This document shows positions 57,874-64,000 of a stretch of 64,000 nucleotides of DNA, one piece after another. The DNA comes from Hydrangea macrophylla. Its lineage: Eukaryota > Streptophyta > Magnoliopsida > Cornales > Hydrangeaceae. Below the pieces are notes generated by a model. That model saw only the letters and a list, made by a program, of their open reading frames with translations. It did not search any database and had not been told where the DNA came from. Position 1 is the stretch's first letter; each line of letters begins with the position of its first letter. Both the position numbers and the translations under genes were made by a program. Location of the stretch: contig CM066983.1 in the NCBI GenBank assembly GCA_033977485.1, forward strand, positions 110,079,580 through 110,143,579, written 5' to 3'.

Positions 57874-58228
57874 GTCAGGATCGGCAGGGTGTAGATTTTG
57901 TTAGTTTATATTAGGACATGTTGTCCACTAGATTTTTGGGAGCTTGAGAGATAGCTATTGACCATAGCTTTGTATAGTATTAGCTGACTTTAGTTGTTGT
58001 AACTCTTGTCCCATATGGTACACAGTTTGATTAGTGTGTACTATACGGTACATCTTTTGATATATATATATACGAGCAGTACTTTTATTATTGTTTGGTT
58101 GTTGCGTTGTGCAGTGTTGTTTAGTAGAATGGTTAGTTTTGCTGTTTCTTGTTCTATCTTGAGTTCGTTTCTACGAGAAGACTTTCAGCTGATCAATATG
58201 TCGTTTGTAGGCGATACTCGTTATCATC

Positions 58229-61200
58229 ATGGTAGGACCCTTGAGAAATCACCAAGCACGTAATGGAGCACCTATACCGGAAGGGATGGATCCAACGGGA
58301 ATTTTCGAAGCATTTATGCAGAGGATGGAGCATGTGGGGGATACATATAATCACTCCACCCACCAGAGACCTTTCGCACCCCCGCCACCAAGACAGACTG
58401 GAGATAAGCTGTTAGCAAATTTTCGTGGGTTACGTCCCGAAAAGTTTGATGGACTAACAGAACCATGGAAAGCAGAGCAATGGATAAGAGAAATGGAGTT
58501 GATATTTGGAGCATTGGAATGCAATGAACAAGAGAAACGTCGCCTTGCTACGTTTCAGCTCACCTATGCCGCCGCAGATTGGTGGGAAGCTGAGCAAGCC
58601 ACTGTTGGGATCGATGCCGCTAGAGCTATGCCATGGGAGACATTCAAAGGCAGATTTTTGGATAAGTATTTTCCAGAAGATGAGAGAGATCAACAGGAAA
58701 GGAACTTTCTAAATTTGATCCAAGGAGGATGGAATGTACGGGAATACACAACACAGTTCGAGCGTTTATCCAGATTTGCTCAGCATATGATAGACACGCC
58801 GCAGAAGAAGGTGAAGAGATTTCACCAAGGACTGAAACCCCACCTTAGACATATGATGGTTGGTCATCTAAACCAGACGTATGAGGAAATTGTTAGATTT
58901 GCTACAGGATTAGAAAAGGATGCTAATTCAGTACAGCAATCACAGACAAATCGACCTCAGTCGTCACGAGGGTTTCAACCGAGGAATTTCCATAATCGAC
59001 CACCGAGAAATACCCAAGGATGGAGACCTCAGGAAAATTTTCAAGGAAATAAGAGAATCTGGGAAGGAACCAGGAAACCACAGCAGAGTTATGATCGGCC
59101 CCAGCAAAATCAACAGCGAGGACTACAGCCACAGGCATTACTAACAGCCCCGCCAAGTAATAGTGGAGGATGTTTTAACTGTGGAAAGCCCGGACATATT
59201 GCAAGGAACTGCACCGTCTTCAGACCTAATCGCAGGCCAGATATCGTCTGTCGCAACTGCAACAAACCAGGACACTTGAGTAAGGATTGTCGTGCACCAC
59301 GAGGAGGATACTACGGGGCACCAGTGCAAGGAATTCAAGGACCTCCTGATCAGACGAGGATGAACGCTATTATTCCAGAAGAAGCAGGCTTTAATGCTGA
59401 TGAGCAGCAACATTTGGAAGGTACACTTGTACTCTTTCATAGTCCAGTTAAAGCTTTATTTGACACTGGAGCCGCACGTTCTTTTATTGCTGTTAAGATT
59501 GTGCGTCAGTTGGGTTTAGAACCCCAGACACTTGAGTCAACACTGAATGCTGTGTCACCGTTGGGAGTGACAGTTAAGTTGAGTAAGGTATGTAGAGATT
59601 GCCCTTTGACTTTGGGAGATAGGAATCTTCCAGCAGACTTGGTAGTTCTGTCGATGTCAGAATTCGATGTTATCCTAGGGATGGATTGGTTAACTAAGTA
59701 CAGTGCCAATCTGGATTGCCCTACTAGAACGATTGTATTTCCAATACAAGGAAGGCCGACGATCAGATTTCAGTGTCAACCGACAAGCGACATGTTTCTT
59801 ACGAGTAGTTTGGCTACGATCATTAGTACGAGTACGGAGCTTACGATGGATCAAATTCCTATTGTACGAGACTTTCAGGATGTATTTCAGGATATTAAAG
59901 GACTTCCACCGAAAAGAGAAATAGACTTCTGTGTGGAATTAGTACCTGATACTTTGCCTATTTCTAAGACTCCATACAGAATGGCACCAACTGAGATGTT
60001 AGAATTGAAGAAGCAAGTTCAAGAACTCGAGAATCTAGGATTTGTTCGACCGAGTACGTCGCCTTGGGGAGCACCAGTTCTGTTTGTAAAGAAGAAGGAC
60101 GGAACACTTCGACTCTGTATAGACTACAGGGAGTTGAACAAGGTTACGATTAAGAATAGATATCCGTTACCTCGGATAGATGATCTATTCGACCAGTTAC
60201 AAGGATCTAGGATCTTTTCCAAGATCGATCTGCGTTCAGGATACCACCAATTGTTAGTTCGACCAGAGGATGTATCGAAGACTGCATTCAGGACAAGATA
60301 CGGGCATTACGAGTTTCTAGTTATGCCTTTTGGATTGACGAATGCGCCAGCAGTATTTATGGACTTGATGAATAGAGTATTCAGACTATATCTGGATAAG
60401 TTCATTATTGTGTTCATTGATGATATACTGATCTACTCAAAGACAGAAGAGGATCACAAGGAGCATTTACAAGTTGCCTTGCAAACACTTCGAGATAGCA
60501 AGTTGTATGCAAAGTTCAGCAAGTGTGAGTTTTGGCTACAGGAAGTCAAATTCTTGGGACACGTTATATCTCAGGAAGGTATTTCGGTAGACTCATCTAA
60601 GATTGATGCAGTCTTAAGCTGGAACAGACCGACAAATGCGACCGAAGTCAGAAGTTTTCTGGGTTTAGCAGGATATTACAGAAGATTCGTAGAAGGGTTC
60701 TCCAAGATAGCAGGACCATTGACGAATTTAACAAGAAAGGAGACGAAGTATGAATGGACAGATAAGCATGAGGGTGCATTTCAGGAGTTAAAAGAAAGAT
60801 TGACTTCTGCACCAGTACTCGCATTACCTAAGAGTGGAGAAAAGTACGTGATCTACAGTGATGCATCGTACCAAGGACTTGGGTGTGTGCTGATGCAAGA
60901 TGGAAATGTTATCGCATATGGATCAAGACAATTGAAGGTACATGAGAAGAATTATCCTACGCATGATCTGGAATTAGCAGCAATAGTGTTTGCATTGAAA
61001 ATTTGGAGACACTATCTCTATGGAGAAAAGTTTGACTTATTTTCCGATCATAAGAGCTTGAAGTATTTGTTCTCTCAAAAGGAGTTGAATATGCGACAGC
61101 GGAGATGGATGGAGTTACTCAAAGACTATGACTTTTCTTTGCAATACCATCCAGGTAAAGCAAATGTAGTAGCAGACGCTTTGAGCCGTAAACCTCGATT

Positions 61201-62749
61201 AGTGATCGCTGCATTACTAATTAGAGAATGGAGAGCATTAGAAGTTTTAGCCGAATTTGATCTTCAGCCAGTAGAGCCAATGGAAGGACAACATTTTGGA
61301 TGTCTTATGATACAACCGACTTTAATCAGTCGTATCATAGAGGCTCAACAGACAGTAGAGGATTTGAAGTTATGGTTCGCCAAGATGTCAGCCAAGGAAC
61401 CAGAAGTCTGGAGTATAAGTACAGACGGAGCCTTACGATGTAAAGGTAGACTCTGTGTACCTGACGAAGAAAATCTCCGGAAGGAAATATTGGATGAAGC
61501 ACATAAGTCACGAATGACTATTCACCCCGGAGGTACAAAGATGTACAAGGACTTGAAGAGAAATTTCTGGTGGGAAGGAATGAAGAGAAATGTGGCAGAG
61601 TATGTAGCTCAGTGTCTTACTTGTAAACAAGTAAAGGCAGAACATCAGAAACCACCTGGACTTCTACAGCCGTTACCTATTCCTCAATGGAAATGGGAAC
61701 ACATAACCATGGATTTTGTGGTAGGATTGCCGAAGTCACAGCAGAATCACGATGCTATATGGGTAATCGTGGATCGACTTACTAAGACGGCACATTTTAT
61801 TGCCTATAGCATGACGTACTCAGTAGAACGTTTGAGCCGAATGTATCTACAACATGTTGTACGATTACATGGAGTGCCTGTATCTATTGTGTCAGACCGA
61901 GATTCGCGCTTTACTGCAGAATTTTGGAAGAGTCTCCAGACAGCGATGGGAACGACATTGAATTTGAGTTCAGCTTTTCATCCACAGACAGATGGACAGA
62001 CGGAACGAGTTAATCAAGTGATGGAAGATATGTTACGAGCTTGTGTCATTGATTTTGAGAGTTCTTGGGAGATACACTTACCTCTGATTGAGTTCGCCTA
62101 TAATAATAGTTATCATTCGAGCATAGATATGGCGCCGTTTGAAGCTTTGTACGGAAGACCTTGCCGATCGCCGCTATGTTGGACCGAAGTCGGAGATAGT
62201 CAACTTCTTGGGCCAGAGATGGTACGCGAGACGAATGAGAAGATTCAAGTGGTACGTGAGAAGATGAAGACAGCCCAGACCAGATACAAGAGTTATGCTG
62301 ACAAGCGACGCAAAGACTTGGAGTTTGTCGTTGGAGATCACGTATTACTCAAGGTTTCACCTGTTCGAGGAATCGTCAGATTTGGTCAGAAAAGGGGCAA
62401 GTTATCGCCACGTTTCATCGGACCATTCGAGATTCTGGAGCGTGTTGGAAAAGTTGCTTATCGCCTTGCGTTGCCACCAAAGATGTCAGGAGTGCACAAC
62501 GTTTTTCACATCAGTATGTTGAGGAAGTGTGTTCACAACCCAGCGCACGAGATCAACTTTGAGGATATCGAAGTCAACAGCGACGTTACGTTCAATGAAG
62601 GACCTGTTCGTATTCTAGATCGAGGAACCAAGAAACTCAGGAACAAAGAGATTCCGTTAGTCAAGATTCAGTGGAAGCATCATGATGAAGGAGAAGCTTC
62701 GTGGGAACTAGAGTCAGAGATGCGCGAGAAGTTTTCATTTTTGTTTTAG
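58229..62749 (+). CDS. Gag-Pol polyprotein of the young Ty3 chromovirus
   Basis: 1,506 residues in one frame without stops. Gag (about 60-260) includes [15 protein letters not shown] and the ARNC/SKDC double CCHC knuckles at about 315-328 and 341-354. The protease has [10 protein letters not shown] (catalytic D412). RT has [13 protein letters not shown] (about 628) and the FIDD active-site motif (D731, D732). RNase H has [10 protein letters not shown] (about 878). Integrase has the H2C2 zinc site (H1092 region, C1129, C1132) and the D1162, D1223, E1259 triad with normal spacing. The tail (about 1456-1506) is a chromodomain-like segment ([19 protein letters not shown]), which in chromoviruses steers integration to particular chromatin. 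All catalytic residues are present. Gag and Pol share one frame, as in many plant Ty3 elements. A candidate 3' splice site (GTTTGTAG|) ends 18 bases before the ATG. Confidence 0.97.
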   Translation: MVGPLRNHQARNGAPIPEGMDPTGIFEAFMQRMEHVGDTYNHSTHQRPFAPPPPRQTGDKLLANFRGLRPEKFDGLTEPWKAEQWIREMELIFGALECNEQEKRRLATFQLTYAAADWWEAEQATVGIDAARAMPWETFKGRFLDKYFPEDERDQQERNFLNLIQGGWNVREYTTQFERLSRFAQHMIDTPQKKVKRFHQGLKPHLRHMMVGHLNQTYEEIVRFATGLEKDANSVQQSQTNRPQSSRGFQPRNFHNRPPRNTQGWRPQENFQGNKRIWEGTRKPQQSYDRPQQNQQRGLQPQALLTAPPSNSGGCFNCGKPGHIARNCTVFRPNRRPDIVCRNCNKPGHLSKDCRAPRGGYYGAPVQGIQGPPDQTRMNAIIPEEAGFNADEQQHLEGTLVLFHSPVKALFDTGAARSFIAVKIVRQLGLEPQTLESTLNAVSPLGVTVKLSKVCRDCPLTLGDRNLPADLVVLSMSEFDVILGMDWLTKYSANLDCPTRTIVFPIQGRPTIRFQCQPTSDMFLTSSLATIISTSTELTMDQIPIVRDFQDVFQDIKGLPPKREIDFCVELVPDTLPISKTPYRMAPTEMLELKKQVQELENLGFVRPSTSPWGAPVLFVKKKDGTLRLCIDYRELNKVTIKNRYPLPRIDDLFDQLQGSRIFSKIDLRSGYHQLLVRPEDVSKTAFRTRYGHYEFLVMPFGLTNAPAVFMDLMNRVFRLYLDKFIIVFIDDILIYSKTEEDHKEHLQVALQTLRDSKLYAKFSKCEFWLQEVKFLGHVISQEGISVDSSKIDAVLSWNRPTNATEVRSFLGLAGYYRRFVEGFSKIAGPLTNLTRKETKYEWTDKHEGAFQELKERLTSAPVLALPKSGEKYVIYSDASYQGLGCVLMQDGNVIAYGSRQLKVHEKNYPTHDLELAAIVFALKIWRHYLYGEKFDLFSDHKSLKYLFSQKELNMRQRRWMELLKDYDFSLQYHPGKANVVADALSRKPRLVIAALLIREWRALEVLAEFDLQPVEPMEGQHFGCLMIQPTLISRIIEAQQTVEDLKLWFAKMSAKEPEVWSISTDGALRCKGRLCVPDEENLRKEILDEAHKSRMTIHPGGTKMYKDLKRNFWWEGMKRNVAEYVAQCLTCKQVKAEHQKPPGLLQPLPIPQWKWEHITMDFVVGLPKSQQNHDAIWVIVDRLTKTAHFIAYSMTYSVERLSRMYLQHVVRLHGVPVSIVSDRDSRFTAEFWKSLQTAMGTTLNLSSAFHPQTDGQTERVNQVMEDMLRACVIDFESSWEIHLPLIEFAYNNSYHSSIDMAPFEALYGRPCRSPLCWTEVGDSQLLGPEMVRETNEKIQVVREKMKTAQTRYKSYADKRRKDLEFVVGDHVLLKVSPVRGIVRFGQKRGKLSPRFIGPFEILERVGKVAYRLALPPKMSGVHNVFHISMLRKCVHNPAHEINFEDIEVNSDVTFNEGPVRILDRGTKKLRNKEIPLVKIQWKHHDEGEASWELESEMREKFSFLF

Positions 62750-62788
62750 ACCGTGTTGCTTTTGATTTCGAGGACGAAATCTTTTGTT

Positions 62789-62801
62789 GAGTGGTGGATG
62801 A
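62789..62801 (+). other. Polypurine-tract region of the young chromovirus
   Basis: GAGTGGTGGATGA directly before the 3' LTR. It is purine-rich but not pure purine; its position is what identifies it as the plus-strand primer region. Confidence 0.6.
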
Positions 62802-64000
62802 TGTAATACCCTGTATTTTGGTATTTTAATAAGACCCGGTATTTCATTTCTATACTCGTATAAACTTTCTCTTCCTTTTGGAAAATTTTGATACCAATCG
62901 ATTGACATATTCCCAATCGATTGACACTTTTCTGATACCAATCGATTGATAAGTTATCCCAATCGATTTACATTCAACCGACTAAAAGTGATGACGTGTC
63001 AAACTTTCCAATCGATTGCTATTCATCTCAATCGATTGACATTGTTTCCAATCGATTGACTACAAATATCTGTTGCCAATCGATTGACTGGTGTCTCAAT
63101 CGATTGACATAACCTGAGAAATGTTTTCTTCTTTCCTTCAGCTTTAAACGCGTGGCACTCCCATACCCCTATATATATACTCGTCCATTTGTGGCCTTGG
63201 GTCACTTTGGCAGCTTGAGAGAGAGAGATATATACCTCTTGTAAGAATATATACACACATATATATATATCTCTATATCTACACATATATACACACCCTC
63301 ACACACACTCACTGCCGTGGCAGCTGGGAAGAAGAAGGAGAAACAGAAAGAAGAAGAAAGAAGGAAGGAAGAGACAGAGAGAGAGAAGGCTGGACAGAGA
63401 AGGAAGAGAGAGAGAGAGAGAAGTTGGTTTCAAGCTTAAACACACCCCAAACGCACCCTAGGTGAGTCCTAACTCACTTGGTCTCTTTATATGAAGTTTA
63501 TATAAGCTATTATGATGTTTAGATGGGTTACATGCATGTAGTGCACGTTTATATATGCTGTTTTTACAATCTGCTGGAGAAGACGTAGTTCCAATCGATT
63601 GACATGATCTCAATCGATTGACATCAGTTGCATCCCAATCGATTGAATAGGATTTCAATCGATTGACATTGTTCCAATCGATTGACATATTTCTCAATCG
63701 ATTGACATAACTTTTGTTCCAATCGATTGAACTTTTGTTCCAATCGATTGACATGATCAGTACATAGTTTCCTTTGCCTGTTTATTATATAAGAGGTTTA
63801 GTTGTTCGATTTCTAATTCGGAATTCCATTATGCGATTATGGGGTAGACAGGAGAAATGTGACACCAAAGATTTATGGATAATGAATAAAAAGTAATATG
63901 AAGACGTGGGTTGACGTGTTGTTTCTGATATGAGTTCGATATCCGTTTCTTTTAATCCGAGTAGTCAGGCCACATTGGGAATTGTCATGTGTCGATGTAG
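62802..64000 (+). repeat. 3' LTR of the young chromovirus (partial)
   Basis: The first 1,199 bp of the LTR, identical to 54457-55653 apart from one TA dinucleotide. It includes both palindrome clusters again. The remaining about 1,040 bp and the right target duplication are outside the window. Confidence 0.95.

Larger units (their letters stand above)
54457..64000 (+). mobile_element. Young, apparently intact Ty3 chromovirus (Tekay/Del-like), cut by window end
   Basis: Order: 5' LTR 54457-56691, primer-binding site 56699-56710, extra acidic ORF 56860-57873, gag-pol 58229-62749, purine-rich GAGTGGTGGATGA, 3' LTR from 62802. Over the 1.2 kb of 3' LTR inside the window the only difference from the 5' LTR is a TA dinucleotide in a TATATA run (54826/63172), so insertion is very recent. 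The left target duplication is probably CTATG (54452-54456); the right flank is outside the window. The C-terminal chromodomain region and long LTRs fit the Tekay/Del clade of chromoviruses. Confidence 0.95.

Noticed and set aside
58454..59440. Several minus-strand ORFs of 66-99 codons opposite gag
   Set aside because: They are shadows of the intact 1,506-residue gag-pol frame.

Overview
This window is nuclear DNA of a flowering plant, most likely a eudicot. The evidence is two ordinary plant genes with plant-type introns (a polyubiquitin gene with a leader intron and a 15-exon MLO gene) embedded in dense plant transposable elements: chromoviral Ty3 elements, a Ty1/copia LTR, a Cassandra TRIM carrying 5S rRNA sequence, a tRNA-derived SINE, hAT, Tourist and Mutator MITEs, and a large MULE. 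I cannot name the species from the sequence.

Layout. 1-2400 is the 3' part of a decayed minus-strand Ty3 element, followed by an older plus-strand LTR ending at 5095 with a fold-back MITE inside it. 5100-8190 is intergenic DNA with a Tourist-type MITE and a hAT element that stops about 130 bp before the ubiquitin TATA box. 8194-9432 is a three-repeat polyubiquitin gene on the plus strand. 10443-20740 (minus) is a complete MLO gene of about 604 codons; its introns host a copia LTR remnant, a Tourist MITE, two Mutator-type MITEs and a hAT element. Its upstream region carries another hAT element and a SINE. 23002-23949 is a complete Cassandra element.

24189-41820 is one Mutator-like element (MULE). 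It has about 540-bp terminal inverted repeats, a near-perfect 9-bp target duplication and a FAR1-type transposase pseudogene. A 2.1-kb solo LTR has split its left TIR. A 9.2-kb Ty3 element (29234-38468, minus, TSD ATATG) has split its transposase, and that Ty3 element's right LTR was in turn hit by a 196-bp hAT MITE with an 8-bp TSD. 42140-50490 holds more LTR debris: a nested 2.9-kb solo LTR with TSD ATGTA, and a truncated LTR flanked by a 0.21-kb direct duplication. 50490-54456 has Tourist and Mutator MITEs and a copia LTR with its primer-binding site.

54457 to the window end is a structurally intact, very young Ty3 chromovirus. Its LTRs differ by one 2-bp indel over 1.2 kb, it has a 1,507-codon uninterrupted gag-pol reading frame, and it has an additional acidic 337-residue ORF between the primer-binding site and gag.

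The most unusual signals are this extra pre-gag ORF, placed directly behind a good 3' splice site, and the fact that several LTR families here carry clusters of short CpG-centred palindromes (consensus CARTCGAYTG in two families, TCGATCGA repeats in a third sequence, and GCGCGAGCG arrays in a fourth).
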